From assembly GCF_016587375.1 (NCBI RefSeq), contig NZ_BNJG01000003.1, forward strand, positions 1,488,001-1,552,000: 64,000 nt of DNA. The letters are read 5' to 3'. The notes below the pieces were generated by a model. That model was not told where the DNA came from. It was given only the letters and a program-made list of their open reading frames with translations, and did not search any database. Positions 44,093 through 52,698 of this stretch are shown in pieces. Position 1 is the first letter of the stretch. Every line of letters begins with the position of its first letter. This stretch comes from Ktedonobacter robiniae (GTDB lineage Bacteria; Chloroflexota; Ktedonobacteria; Ktedonobacterales; Ktedonobacteraceae). The position numbers and the translations under genes were made by a program.

Positions 44093-44598
44093 TATAATTT
44101 AATGGCTTTCCAATCGCGTAGGATCTGGTAGTGAACGGGAAAGGCGAGGGGTGGGAGCTCTTCCCAGGCAAAGAAAGCAAATTCGCTTACCTCTTCAGCC
44201 TGGATGGCTAAATGGCTGATCTGATTACCAGGCAGTTGCGCGTGAAATGCAGCCACGACGTTCGAGCCTTCCTCTCCACCATAAATACCAATCAACTTGT
44301 CTAACTGAATATCAATATTGGCTTCTTCCTTCGCTTCTCGAATGACCGCCTCCTGAACTGTCTCACCAAGCTCTATATAACCTCCACAAAAGTTCCATAG
44401 CCCTCTTGCTGGCTCTATATTGCGCTTGAGAAGCAATAGCTTTTCCTCGTATTCGATTACCACTAACGCGACTAACTTTGGCTGTGGATAGTGGACATAC
44501 TGGCACTCTGGGCAGAAGAGGCGGCGAACATCATGTATCTCTTTCTCGATTAGGGCTGTTGCACAGTGTGGGCAATAGATAAATGTAAGTTGAGGCAT
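44092..44598 (-). CDS. Nudix hydrolase with zinc ribbon
   Basis: A 168-residue pyrophosphatase. The N-terminus has a four-cysteine zinc ribbon (CPHC, CPEC) like NudC-type NADH pyrophosphatases. The Nudix box GGYIELGETVQEAV-REAKEEA is intact (G, E, R-E-x2-E-E). Likely substrates are dinucleotides or nucleotide sugars; the exact one cannot be told. It is cytosolic. The ATG follows AAGGAGTATC. It lies 58 bases beyond the start-side end of... the kinase-TPR gene's stop is upstream at 46 bases distance on the same strand only in reverse order, so I treat it as a separate unit. Confidence 0.88.
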   Translation of the reverse strand: MPQLTFIYCPHCATALIEKEIHDVRRLFCPECQYVHYPQPKLVALVVIEYEEKLLLLKRNIEPARGLWNFCGGYIELGETVQEAVIREAKEEANIDIQLDKLIGIYGGEEGSNVVAAFHAQLPGNQISHLAIQAEEVSEFAFFAWEELPPLAFPVHYQILRDWKAIKL

Positions 44599-44656
44599 AC
44601 AGGTAGATACTCCTTGTTTGTATGTTGATAAGGTGGCAAGGATCGCTTCTAGATGA

Positions 44657-46249
44657 CTACAGCCTCTTTGTGCGCTGGAGCTGTTCTAGCGCAAGCCCCT
44701 TGCCTGTATAAGCAGCAGGATCGTTTGGATCGAGAGCAATGGCCTGGTTATAAGCCACTAGAGCCTCTTCATAGCGCTGAAAATTGCTTAAGATATCCCC
44801 TTTATTGATATAAGCAATGGCATAGGTAGGATCGAGGGTGATAGCCTGATTGTAATTAATCAGAGCCTCTTCATGCCTTTGAAGACATTCTAATGCCACC
44901 CCTTTGTTGGCATAAACAATAGCAGCATCAGGATCGAGCGCGAGAGCCTTGTCATAGGCATCAAGAGCCTCTTCATATCTCTGAAGGTTTCTCAGGGCAA
45001 GTCCTTTGCCATTAAAGACATAGTCAGATGTAGGATTAAGGGCGATGGCCTGTTCATAGGCGTTGAGAGCTTCTTCATAGCGTTGAAGATTTCTTAGAGC
45101 ATCCCCTTTGCTGGCATATGCATAGGTATTATCAGAATCAAAGGCCATGGCTTGCTCAAAGGCCGCGAGCGCCTCCTCATAGCGCTGAAGGAGGTAGAAG
45201 GCATCCCCTTTGCCATTAAAAGCGACAGCGTCATGAGGATCGAGAGCTATCGCCTGTTCAAAGGCAGCCAGTGCCTCTTCGTAACGCTTTACTTCAAGGA
45301 AATTTTTGCCCTCGTCTATCCACTGTTGCTTTGTTTCCCTGGCAGTTTGTCTTCCTTGAAAGGAATGTTCAATTGTTCCAGTTATAGGAAGGTGTATTGC
45401 TGTAGATTGTCGAATAGTCGATTGCACAAAGGGCTCGCATAGAGCAGCGAGAAAGGCCGAAATATTTGGGTAACGGTCAGCACGTTGCTTCGCCAGCGCT
45501 TGTAAAATAGCTGTTTCTGTTGCCGGGGGTATTTGCTGATTGTGTTCGCGCAGAGGTACAGGAGTTGCCGTCAGGTGTTGAAAACCCAGGGCAAAGATAC
45601 CAGGTGCGGTAAATGGCACGTGTCCAGTGAGCAGCTCGTAAGCGATGCAAGCGAGAGCGTATTGATCGCTCTGTTTACTAATGACACTTTGAAATTGTTC
45701 TGGAGCCATGTAGGCAGGTGTACCGCTAATGTCTGCTATATGCTTACTATTGACCGTTGAGAGCATAATAGCAATGCCAAAATCGGCGAGCAGAGCCTCC
45801 TTGCGCTCATTAAAAAGAATATTTTCTGGTTTAAGATCTCGGTGAATGATTTGTTGATCGTGGGCATATTGCAACGCTTGCCCTATTTGTTGCAGGAGTG
45901 AAAGTGCCTGGGTAAGGGGAAGGAGCTGCTTCTGTTGCCTGAGGAGATAGCGCAAGGAACCGCCAGGAGCATAACGGGTGATCAGATATGGCTGGCTCTC
46001 GCTAAAGCCAAAGTCGAGCAAGGGCAAAATATGTGGGTGCTCAAGCTGAGCAAGAAAGTGGGCCTCTTGCGTAAAGTATTTTTGTTCAGTAGAAGATTCT
46101 AGATGTGTGTGCAGGAGTTTGATGGCTACTATTCTTCTTTTGAGATGGATATGCTCTGCTCTATAGACGCTCCCAAAAGAGCCGCCACTGATCCTTTCGG
46201 TAATTCGATAGTTTCCTATTATCTGGCCTATTTGCGTGCTGGTCTCCAT
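44657..46249 (-). CDS. Ser/Thr protein kinase with C-terminal TPR repeats
   Basis: A 530-residue Hanks-type kinase. The glycine loop is ISGGSFGSVYR (20-30), the ATP lysine K44 in VAIKLL, the catalytic loop HRDLKPEN (136-143), DFGIA (156-160) and GTPAYMAPEQ. From about residue 310 six or more 34-residue TPR units follow, each with RYEEAL-AY-QAIALDP, so alike that the DNA shows a 102-bp repeat. The last unit stops early at RTKRL. There is no membrane helix, so the kinase is cytosolic and the TPR part probably docks substrates. The gene is read upstream to the Nudix gene on the same strand. Confidence 0.92.
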   Translation of the reverse strand: METSTQIGQIIGNYRITERISGGSFGSVYRAEHIHLKRRIVAIKLLHTHLESSTEQKYFTQEAHFLAQLEHPHILPLLDFGFSESQPYLITRYAPGGSLRYLLRQQKQLLPLTQALSLLQQIGQALQYAHDQQIIHRDLKPENILFNERKEALLADFGIAIMLSTVNSKHIADISGTPAYMAPEQFQSVISKQSDQYALACIAYELLTGHVPFTAPGIFALGFQHLTATPVPLREHNQQIPPATETAILQALAKQRADRYPNISAFLAALCEPFVQSTIRQSTAIHLPITGTIEHSFQGRQTARETKQQWIDEGKNFLEVKRYEEALAAFEQAIALDPHDAVAFNGKGDAFYLLQRYEEALAAFEQAMAFDSDNTYAYASKGDALRNLQRYEEALNAYEQAIALNPTSDYVFNGKGLALRNLQRYEEALDAYDKALALDPDAAIVYANKGVALECLQRHEEALINYNQAITLDPTYAIAYINKGDILSNFQRYEEALVAYNQAIALDPNDPAAYTGKGLALEQLQRTKRL

Positions 46250-46566
46250 AGTGGCCCACCTGCTTTTTTGAAAATTTATTTATCTCTTTGATATTATGCC
46301 TGCCCGATTGGATAATGTTCGTCAATGCATGGAGTGGGTGGCAAGGTGCTTGCGCGTCCCTCAGGGGAAAGCGGCCCAATCCGTGCAGGCGTACCCAGCG
46401 TGATCTCGGGCTAGACGTGACTGAAAGTAAAAGTTGCGCACTGTGTAACAATATCACGTAGATGTTGATAATTCTAGTCCAGAGCCTCTGCCTGCTAGAT
46501 GCGTGTGCACGACTATACAGGAAATTGTGATATGCTGTGCTTTAAAAAACAAGCGGGAGGAAAGCA
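46250..46566. other. intergenic region
   Basis: 317 bases between the divergent kinase and DUF402 genes. I see no gene, hairpin or convincing promoter in it. Confidence 0.4.
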
Positions 46567-47124
46567 ATGAAACGGAAGCGCGCAGATAGAGGCGATGGCT
46601 GGAAGCGTATCCGCAAACATCGGTTTGCGTTACAAGCAAGCGAGACAGAGGCTTTCCAGGGGCATGTGAGCCTGATCTATTTTGATGAGGTGCGAGAGCC
46701 ACTATGGGTACCCTATGCCGGGCAGAGTATCTGCATAGTAGATGATGGCTACTCCTGGTTACAGATCTTTCCACAGAGTGCCAGGCATGCAGCCACAGTC
46801 ATGTTTAATGCGCAAGGTGAGGCCGTGCAGTGGTATGTCGACATCTGCAAACGTACATTTATAGATGAGCAGGGGGTATTGTGGTACGAAGATCTGTACC
46901 TGGATATCATCTTTCTCCCAGGCGACAAGATTGAATTGATAGATGTTGATGAATTGGACGAGGCCCTGGAGCAGGGCGTTATTTCGGATGATGAGTATAA
47001 CCTGGCCTGGAATGAGGCCAACGCGCTCTTGACCCAGATTAAAGAGGAGCGCTTTCCCCTGATGCCACTGGCTGAGCAGTATAGAGTTAGTTTGCTGGCG
47101 CAGATGCCTCTTGCAAGGGCTTGA
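46567..47124 (+). CDS. DUF402 domain protein
   Basis: A 185-residue soluble protein of the DUF402/FomD-like superfamily, whose characterised members are nucleoside di/triphosphatases. The motifs are DDGYSWLQIFPQ, ATVMFNAQGEAVQWYVDIC, VLWYEDLYLDIIFLPG and the helix DELDEALEQGVISDDEYNLA. The acidic and Tyr/Trp residues of the barrel are kept. The N-terminus is strongly basic (KRKRADR). The ribosome site GGGAGGAAA lies 5 bases before the ATG. It is a single gene followed by a 21-bp hairpin. Confidence 0.8.
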   Translation: MKRKRADRGDGWKRIRKHRFALQASETEAFQGHVSLIYFDEVREPLWVPYAGQSICIVDDGYSWLQIFPQSARHAATVMFNAQGEAVQWYVDICKRTFIDEQGVLWYEDLYLDIIFLPGDKIELIDVDELDEALEQGVISDDEYNLAWNEANALLTQIKEERFPLMPLAEQYRVSLLAQMPLARA

Positions 47125-47163
47125 GGGTTGCCACATAACTTCTCGCGCCTGCGGCGCTCGTCT

Positions 47164-47218
47164 GAGTAGTGTGATGCAGGTTGGCGACCTTCGGCCACCA
47201 ACCTGCATCACACTACTC
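47164..47218 (+). terminator. 21-bp perfect hairpin after DUF402 gene
   Basis: Arms 47164-47184 and 47198-47218 are exact over 21 bp, with a 13-base loop that can pair further (CC-TTC-GG). It starts 39 bases after the stop. Confidence 0.7.
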
Positions 47219-47408
47219 CATATCCATTTACACAAATATTGTTACGAAAGCTTGCAATTTGGTAAGAGGAAGTACATACTATAAATAGAAGTTGTAATAC
47301 TTCTTTTCATATAAAAGAGTATGCGTTGTGAGAAGAGAGTAACAATACATTCTAACTATTGTTTCTCCCTATTGCGACTCTCTTCTTCTGGATGAAGGTG
47401 GTGGAAGA

Positions 47409-48683
47409 GTGGAAGATGCATTGAGCGAATCATTTGACCAGGATGTAGCCACAAATGAAGAAGATTTTATCATGACCATTTTCCCCCAGGCATCGGGTGG
47501 GCATCCTGAGCCGGGGCAGTCGCCTGGCAATGGGTATAGTCCGCAAAATACGAACACTCAGCCCAATTCTCCAGCCCCTAATGGCTATCCCGGCTATCCT
47601 AATTTTCCAGGTCATAATGGGTATCCAGGACCTCAGGGACCCGGCAGATATCCTGGCCCAAGACCGGGGCCGGGAGGGTATCCAGGACCCTACCGTGGCC
47701 CCTGGGGCTATCCCGGGCCGCAAGGACCTGGTTGGTATCCAGGCCCCTGGGGTTATCCAGGTCCTCAGTGGCCAAATGGCTCTCCTGGGTATCCACAACC
47801 AGGAGGGTATCCAGGACCTCAGGGACCAGGAGGTTATCCTGGCTATCCCGGGCAACAAGGCCCGAATGGTTATCCTGGCTATCCACAGCCAGGACCAGGA
47901 GGTTATCCCGGACAGCCAGCCCCTAATGGCTATCCCGGCTATCCCGGGCAACAGCAGTATCCTGGTTCTCCGCAACCGGGAGGGTACCCTGGACAGCCAG
48001 GACCTAATGGGTATCCCGGGCAGCCAGGCCAGAGTGGATACCCTGGTCAACAACCGGGACCTGGCCAGCAGTACCCGAATGGCAACCCTGGACAACAGCC
48101 AGGCCCCAATGGTCATCCTGGTTCTCCGCAATCGGGACCGGGTGGATATCCTGGTTCACAGACAAAACCACAGAGCCAACACCTGGCAGCGTCTTTGCCT
48201 CAGACCCCCTCATCGCCACCACCCGTGTCCCAGACGACTCCACCTCCGCCTCCGCCTCCGATGGTTACTGGAGCTGCAGGCTATGTCTTTAATACGGGAC
48301 CACAGATTGTTGCTGTGCGGGGCGCGATTGTCTTCAACAACACTGGCCTGTTGACGGCGGGTATTGCGCATAGTACGACGACCAGCCCGGAGAAGATTGC
48401 TATTGCAAGTGCTGGACTCTACTTGATTCAGTTCTCGGTATCCGGCTTTGGTCCCAACCAGTTTAGTGTCTTCCTTAATGGAACGAGCGAGATTGTGGGG
48501 GCGACCTACGTTTCCGGCGATCAGTATCAGCAGAATACTGGCCTGGCGCTTGTGGTTCTGCCAGCCAATAGCTTCCTTACGCTGCAAAACCGCGCGGATA
48601 GCCAGGTATACCTGCAATTTCCTCAGGATGGGCAGCAGCCTTCCTTTGTGAACGCTTCGCTTTTTGTGCAGAAGTTTCCGTAG
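47409..48683 (+). CDS. Gly-Tyr-Pro-Gly repeat protein with C1q/TNF-like C-terminal domain
   Basis: A 424-residue low-complexity protein. Residues about 30-250 are runs of N-G-Y-P-G-Y-P, G-P-G-G-Y-P-G and Q-P-G-P, then a Pro/Ser/Thr linker (PSSPPPVS) and a C-terminal beta-sandwich of about 140 residues: YVFNTGPQIVAVRGAIVFNN, ASAGLYLIQFSVSG, NSFLTLQNRADSQVYLQFP. This order, flexible Gly/Pro stalk plus C1q/TNF-like tip, is that of BclA-type exosporium filaments, although the repeat is not G-x-y collagen. No signal peptide is seen. A GTG start at 47409 is used; the ATG at 47472 is possible. A spore or surface coat role is inference. Confidence 0.75.
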   Translation: MEDALSESFDQDVATNEEDFIMTIFPQASGGHPEPGQSPGNGYSPQNTNTQPNSPAPNGYPGYPNFPGHNGYPGPQGPGRYPGPRPGPGGYPGPYRGPWGYPGPQGPGWYPGPWGYPGPQWPNGSPGYPQPGGYPGPQGPGGYPGYPGQQGPNGYPGYPQPGPGGYPGQPAPNGYPGYPGQQQYPGSPQPGGYPGQPGPNGYPGQPGQSGYPGQQPGPGQQYPNGNPGQQPGPNGHPGSPQSGPGGYPGSQTKPQSQHLAASLPQTPSSPPPVSQTTPPPPPPPMVTGAAGYVFNTGPQIVAVRGAIVFNNTGLLTAGIAHSTTTSPEKIAIASAGLYLIQFSVSGFGPNQFSVFLNGTSEIVGATYVSGDQYQQNTGLALVVLPANSFLTLQNRADSQVYLQFPQDGQQPSFVNASLFVQKFP

Positions 48684-48694
48684 GAGTTTTGTAA

Positions 48695-48735
48695 TAATGC
48701 GGCCCTGATCGTTGGAGACGACCAGGGCCGCATTA
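48695..48735. terminator. 18-bp hairpin between convergent genes
   Basis: Arms 48695-48712 and 48718-48735 match with one mismatch and a 5-base loop. It abuts the RibD stop codon and lies 11 bases from the stop of the repeat protein. Confidence 0.7.
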
Positions 48736-49863
48736 CTATATTCCGTAGGAGAGTTCGCCTTCGATCAGAACGTCTTCGCCGATGGTCTGTATGTGTACTT
48801 GTTGGAGTTGTAGAGCCTCGCGCATGACGGCGAGTCCTTTTCCTCCAAGGGGCGAGAGTGCGGCCTCGCCTCCAACAAGCTTGGGGGCAATGAAGGCCGC
48901 GACATGGTCAATACGCTGCTGGTCGAAGGCGCTGCCCAACGTGCTGTTGCCGCCCTCGATGAGCACATGCATCACGCCCTTTTGGGCCAGGGCGGAGAGG
49001 GTCGATGTGAGATCCAACTGGCCGGTTTTGTTGCTGGCTACCTGAATGACCTCGACGCCAGTGTCGCGTAGCCGTTGTTGTTGCTCTACCGGGCAGTCTT
49101 CTCCCACGATAATGCATGTACCGCTCGCCAGGCCAGGCTGGAGCAGCTTGCTCTGCGCTGGTAGCGCCCCCTGGGAGGCCAGGACGACGCGCAAAGGCCC
49201 CTGACGGGGAGCGCGTGCATAGAGGCGCTCCTCGTCCGTGAGGCGTACTGTTAGCAGAGGATCGTCGGCGCGGACCGTGCCAGAGCCGACCAGGATAGCG
49301 TCCACGCGGTCACGCAGGTTATGAACCCAACGCCGGGCCGCTGGTCCACTGATCCAGTAGGCATCGCTACTGTGGGTCGAGATCTTGCCATCGAGGGTCA
49401 TGGCCCATTTGGCGGTCACATAGGGGCGCTGCTGGCGTATAAAGGTGGCGAAAGGGCGGATGATCTCATCTGTCTCCTCGGCCCCGACGCCTACTGCCAC
49501 CTCGATCCCAGCCTCGCGCAACTGCGCCAGGCCCTGTCCGCTGACCAGGGGATTGGGATCGAGTGAGCTGACGATGACGCGCCGAATGCCAGCGGCCAGG
49601 ATGGCCCTGGTACAGGGTGGCGTGTGAATCGTGACGCAGCATGGCTCAAGTGTGACATAGAGGTCGGCCCCTCGTGCCAGTTCGCCCGCTTTGTTGAGGG
49701 CGTGTACCTCGGCGTGGGGTCCGTAAGGGGGCGAGGTTGCTCCCTGCCCTACGACGACGCCATCGCGCACCACCACGGCCCCTACGGGTGGGCGTGGTGC
49801 TGTACGTCCCTCAACCGAGTGCGCGTGAGCAATGGCCAGGCGCATCGCTTCCTGATCGTCCAT
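48736..49863 (-). CDS. ribD: bifunctional riboflavin deaminase/reductase RibD
   Basis: Carries out steps 2 and 3 of riboflavin synthesis: deamination of the diaminopyrimidine and reduction of its ribosyl side chain. The N-terminal deaminase has the zinc motif GPHAEVHAL and LEPCCVTIHTPPC; the C-terminal reductase has AKWAMTLDGKIST and VGSGTVRADDPLLTV, and GGNSTLGSAF near the end. Length (375) is normal. The ATG has TAGGAGGAA upstream. No other rib gene and no FMN riboswitch are near, so it stands apart from the rest of the pathway. It is read after the GH2 gene but separated by a 35-bp hairpin. Confidence 0.92.
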   Translation of the reverse strand: MDDQEAMRLAIAHAHSVEGRTAPRPPVGAVVVRDGVVVGQGATSPPYGPHAEVHALNKAGELARGADLYVTLEPCCVTIHTPPCTRAILAAGIRRVIVSSLDPNPLVSGQGLAQLREAGIEVAVGVGAEETDEIIRPFATFIRQQRPYVTAKWAMTLDGKISTHSSDAYWISGPAARRWVHNLRDRVDAILVGSGTVRADDPLLTVRLTDEERLYARAPRQGPLRVVLASQGALPAQSKLLQPGLASGTCIIVGEDCPVEQQQRLRDTGVEVIQVASNKTGQLDLTSTLSALAQKGVMHVLIEGGNSTLGSAFDQQRIDHVAAFIAPKLVGGEAALSPLGGKGLAVMREALQLQQVHIQTIGEDVLIEGELSYGI

Positions 49864-49917
49864 GTCTTCCTCCTATGAATATTAAGCCTGCTGCCGCTAC
49901 GTATAATTATAAGTTAC

Positions 49918-49990
49918 AAAGAGGTGAATAAGCGACAGGGGAGGTTGCGGGCGTTGCCCGCAACCTCCCCTGTCGCTTATTCACCTCTTT
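49918..49990 (-). terminator. 35-bp perfect hairpin after GH2 gene
   Basis: Arms 49918-49952 and 49956-49990 are exact complements over 35 bp with a 3-base loop. It overlaps the GH2 stop codon by two bases and has no U-tract beyond it. Confidence 0.75.
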
Positions 49991-51767
49991 AGATTTTCTC
50001 AATGGCAGCGATGCGCGTCTGGACGTCGCGAATGCGCTCCATATCGAACTTCTCTTTACGGTCAAAGGTATAGATGCCGTTCTGCTCCAGGTAGACGTCG
50101 GTGAGCTGAGTGTAGCAGTAACCGAACATCGCGGCATCATCCAGGAGGACGTCGCAGAGGCCCTTGAAGCGGTCATAGAACTCGTCGAGGGACCTGGGCG
50201 CGGCACCATAGCCCCAGCTATCTTTGCCTGGCTTAACCTCAGGGTTCCACCAGATGCCACCGAACTCGCTGACAAAGTACGGCTGGTTGCGATATGGGAC
50301 GGAGATCTCTTGCTCGCGGTGGCGGTTAATGAAGGGCTTATTCTCCCCGGTTCCAGCGTGATTGGCTGCGAATTTGGCTGGGTCCTGCTCGTAGTCATGG
50401 CTATCGTAGATGTCAGTCTCGGGAACGCGGTGGCTGTAGCCAGAGGCGTCAAGGACCGGGCGCGTGCTATCCAGGGCCTTGGTGGCCAGGAACATCGCGC
50501 GGGTAACGTCATCGAGCACGGTGGTGCGGTCAGAGAGGACCTGCCAAGTCTCATTCAGGGGGCACCAACCCACGATCGAGGGGTGAGAGTAGTCGCGTTC
50601 AATCGCTTCTAGCCACTGGGTAACATAGGTCGTGCCAGGCTGCTGGTGATCATTCTCGCGTCCATACCCACCGCAGCCCCAATCGGGGAACTCGCCCCAG
50701 ACCAGGTAGCCCAGGCGATCCGCATGGTAGAGGAAGCGCTCCTCAAAGACCTTCTGGTGGAGGCGCGCTCCATTAAAGCCAGCGGCCAGGCCGAGCTTGA
50801 TGTCATGGACCAGGGCCTCATCGCTGGGTGCGGTCATGATACCATCGGGATAGTAGCCCTGGTCGAGCACCAGGCGCTGGAAAACGGTCTGGCCATTGAT
50901 CTTGACGGCCTTGCCATCGATGGTCACGCTGCGCAGACCTGCGTAGCTGGTCGCGGAATCAACAGTCGTCTCTCCGTTGAGAAGTTCGATCTCCAGGTCA
51001 TAGAGATAGGGAGACTGTGTGGACCAGTAGTGGAGGCGCTCCTCGGGAATAGGCAGCGTCACCTTGGGAGAGAAATCACGGTCGGCGGGCACACTCACGG
51101 TGCAGACCTCGCCCGCGCTATCTTTCAGGCGTACGCGCAGGGTTAAACCCGTGCCCAGGGCGCTCAGAGGCTGGGTCAGGTGGAAGCAGCCATGCGCCAC
51201 ATCGGGAGTAATGCGTGGGCGCTTGAGCGAGACGGCGGGGACTGGCTCCAGCCAGACCGTCTGCCAGATGCCGGTTGTGCGTGTGTATAGGCAGGAGTAG
51301 TTTTCATAGCGTTGGGACTGCTTGCCGCGTGGCTGGGGAGGCTGCGCGGTATCACGCGCACGCACAACAATAGTCACATCACTACCAGCCAGCCCAGAGG
51401 GGATCTCACAACTAAAGGGCGTGAAGCCGCCGCGATGACGAGCTACCTCGGTACCATTGACCCAGACAGTGGTATCGTAATCAACGGCCTGGAAGTGGAG
51501 TAACACGCGTTGCTCACCCCAGGAACTGGGAATGGTTAGGGTACGGCGATACCAGACTGCAGGCATGAAATCGGTGTTGCCGATGCCAGAGAGTTCGGAC
51601 TCGGGGCAGAAGGGAACGAGGATGCGATTTTGTAGTTCACGCTGCACCAATCCGCGCTCAAGGCCGCTATCACCGGCGTCGATCTCAAACTGCCATTCAC
51701 CATTGAGGTTAAGCCACTCAGAACGGACAAATTGAGGGCGAGGGTATTCTGGACGAGGTATGCTCAT
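49989..51767 (-). CDS. glycoside hydrolase family 2 protein
   Basis: A 592-residue beta-glycosidase-like enzyme of family GH2. It opens with PRPEYPRPQFVRSEWLNLNGEWQF, the sugar-binding jelly roll, followed by an Ig-like domain and the TIM barrel. GFNGARLHQKVFEERFLYHADRLGYLVWGEFPDW and HPSIVGWCPLNETW carry the acid/base glutamate of the N-E motif; PYFVSEFGG the nucleophile. No signal peptide, so substrates are probably taken up first. The ATG at 51767 with AAAGGAGAG is used; the frame open to 52091 lies within the AraC gene. The divergent AraC regulator 76 bases away is its likely activator. Confidence 0.9.
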   Translation of the reverse strand: MSIPRPEYPRPQFVRSEWLNLNGEWQFEIDAGDSGLERGLVQRELQNRILVPFCPESELSGIGNTDFMPAVWYRRTLTIPSSWGEQRVLLHFQAVDYDTTVWVNGTEVARHRGGFTPFSCEIPSGLAGSDVTIVVRARDTAQPPQPRGKQSQRYENYSCLYTRTTGIWQTVWLEPVPAVSLKRPRITPDVAHGCFHLTQPLSALGTGLTLRVRLKDSAGEVCTVSVPADRDFSPKVTLPIPEERLHYWSTQSPYLYDLEIELLNGETTVDSATSYAGLRSVTIDGKAVKINGQTVFQRLVLDQGYYPDGIMTAPSDEALVHDIKLGLAAGFNGARLHQKVFEERFLYHADRLGYLVWGEFPDWGCGGYGRENDHQQPGTTYVTQWLEAIERDYSHPSIVGWCPLNETWQVLSDRTTVLDDVTRAMFLATKALDSTRPVLDASGYSHRVPETDIYDSHDYEQDPAKFAANHAGTGENKPFINRHREQEISVPYRNQPYFVSEFGGIWWNPEVKPGKDSWGYGAAPRSLDEFYDRFKGLCDVLLDDAAMFGYCYTQLTDVYLEQNGIYTFDRKEKFDMERIRDVQTRIAAIEKI

Positions 51768-51843
51768 AGGATCTCTCCTTTGTGAAATCGAACTACAGTG
51801 TTTCTTCTTTATGGTAGAATACAGCGAAATGAGAGATGAGTCC

Positions 51844-52698
51844 ATGAGTGAATTCCAAATAGACCTTTGTGAAACCCACATCATTGGGTCACATACACAT
51901 GAGCAAATGGTGGGCAAGCAGGCATGCCAGGCCTTTGCTTTACATAGAATCGGCCTGGTAGGCATATCGCAAGCACAGGCACCATTCCGCTTTGTGCGCC
52001 AGCGACCGGCAACCAGCCAGGTGCTACTCTGTCTGGAGGGCTGGGGCATGATCCTGGTAGAAAACGAATGGCGGCGCTGCACACCTGGCACAGCCTATCT
52101 CACGCCGCCAGGAGCCTTACATGCCTATCACGCCGTCGAAGAGGTACCCTGGACTGTATGCTGGGTTGCCTATGATGACAGCCTTGAACAGGCAAGCGTT
52201 ACAGGTGAGAGTCCACGCCAGGTACAGGTCGACCCGCAGCCCCTGGCCACCGTCATCGCGGGCCTCTACCGTGAGTATATGGACCAGGCGGAGCAGGTGG
52301 CCATGCAGCAATGGACCGAGCTTATCGCCCTGTATGCCCAGCGCATTATTGGTCCGGAGCGCCAGGAGCGGCGTTTGCAGCAGCTCTGGGAGACCGTGAA
52401 TAACGATATCAGTAACGACTGGACCGGTGAGGAACTGGCGGCACGGCTGGGGATCAGCGGCGAACAGCTACGCCGTCTCTGTCAGCAGCAACTGGGCCAG
52501 AGCCCAATGAAGTACCTGGCCCTCTTACGCATGCGCCGCGCCATGGCCCTGCTTTCTAGCGACTCCTACAGCGTCGAGCAGGTCGCCTGGCGAATAGGCT
52601 ATAATAACGCCTTCGCCTTTAGCACCGCCTTCAAACGCTATGTTGGCGTCTCCCCCTCCACCTACCGCGAGCAGATAAGGGGATCAGCGAGCCAGTGA
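51844..52698 (+). CDS. AraC family regulator
   Basis: A 284-residue regulator with an N-terminal cupin-like sensing domain (WRRCTPGTAYLTPPGALHAY) and a C-terminal pair of helix-turn-helix motifs: EELAARLGISGEQLRRLC and SVEQVAWRIGYNNAFAFSTA followed by FKRYVGVSPSTYR. It is divergent from the GH2 gene and is likely to activate it when a sugar is present. The start is uncertain: ATGs at 51811, 51829 and 51844 are in frame and only the last has a GAGATGAG-like site. Its last 68 bases overlap the annotated end of the HEAT gene on the other strand. Confidence 0.88.
   Translation: MSEFQIDLCETHIIGSHTHEQMVGKQACQAFALHRIGLVGISQAQAPFRFVRQRPATSQVLLCLEGWGMILVENEWRRCTPGTAYLTPPGALHAYHAVEEVPWTVCWVAYDDSLEQASVTGESPRQVQVDPQPLATVIAGLYREYMDQAEQVAMQQWTELIALYAQRIIGPERQERRLQQLWETVNNDISNDWTGEELAARLGISGEQLRRLCQQQLGQSPMKYLALLRMRRAMALLSSDSYSVEQVAWRIGYNNAFAFSTAFKRYVGVSPSTYREQIRGSASQ

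Noticed and set aside
44700..45330. 102-bp direct repeats that could be a repeat array
   Set aside because: They are the DNA form of 34-residue TPR units in the kinase gene.
47430..48131. 233-codon open frame on the minus strand
   Set aside because: It is the complement of the low-complexity GYPG repeats, lacks a ribosome site and has biased Arg/Ile content typical of a shadow frame.
47500..48180. Regular short repeats resembling a CRISPR or minisatellite array
   Set aside because: They are in-frame coding repeats for Gly-Tyr-Pro-Gly units; there are no constant spacers and no cas genes.
49864..49917. Possible FMN riboswitch before ribD
   Set aside because: The leader between the hairpin and the start is only about 50 bases and lacks the conserved riboswitch helices.
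51768..52091. N-terminal extension of the GH2 gene to 52091
   Set aside because: The extension is antisense to the AraC gene, has abnormal composition, and the ATG at 51767 has a strong ribosome site and the expected family N-terminus.
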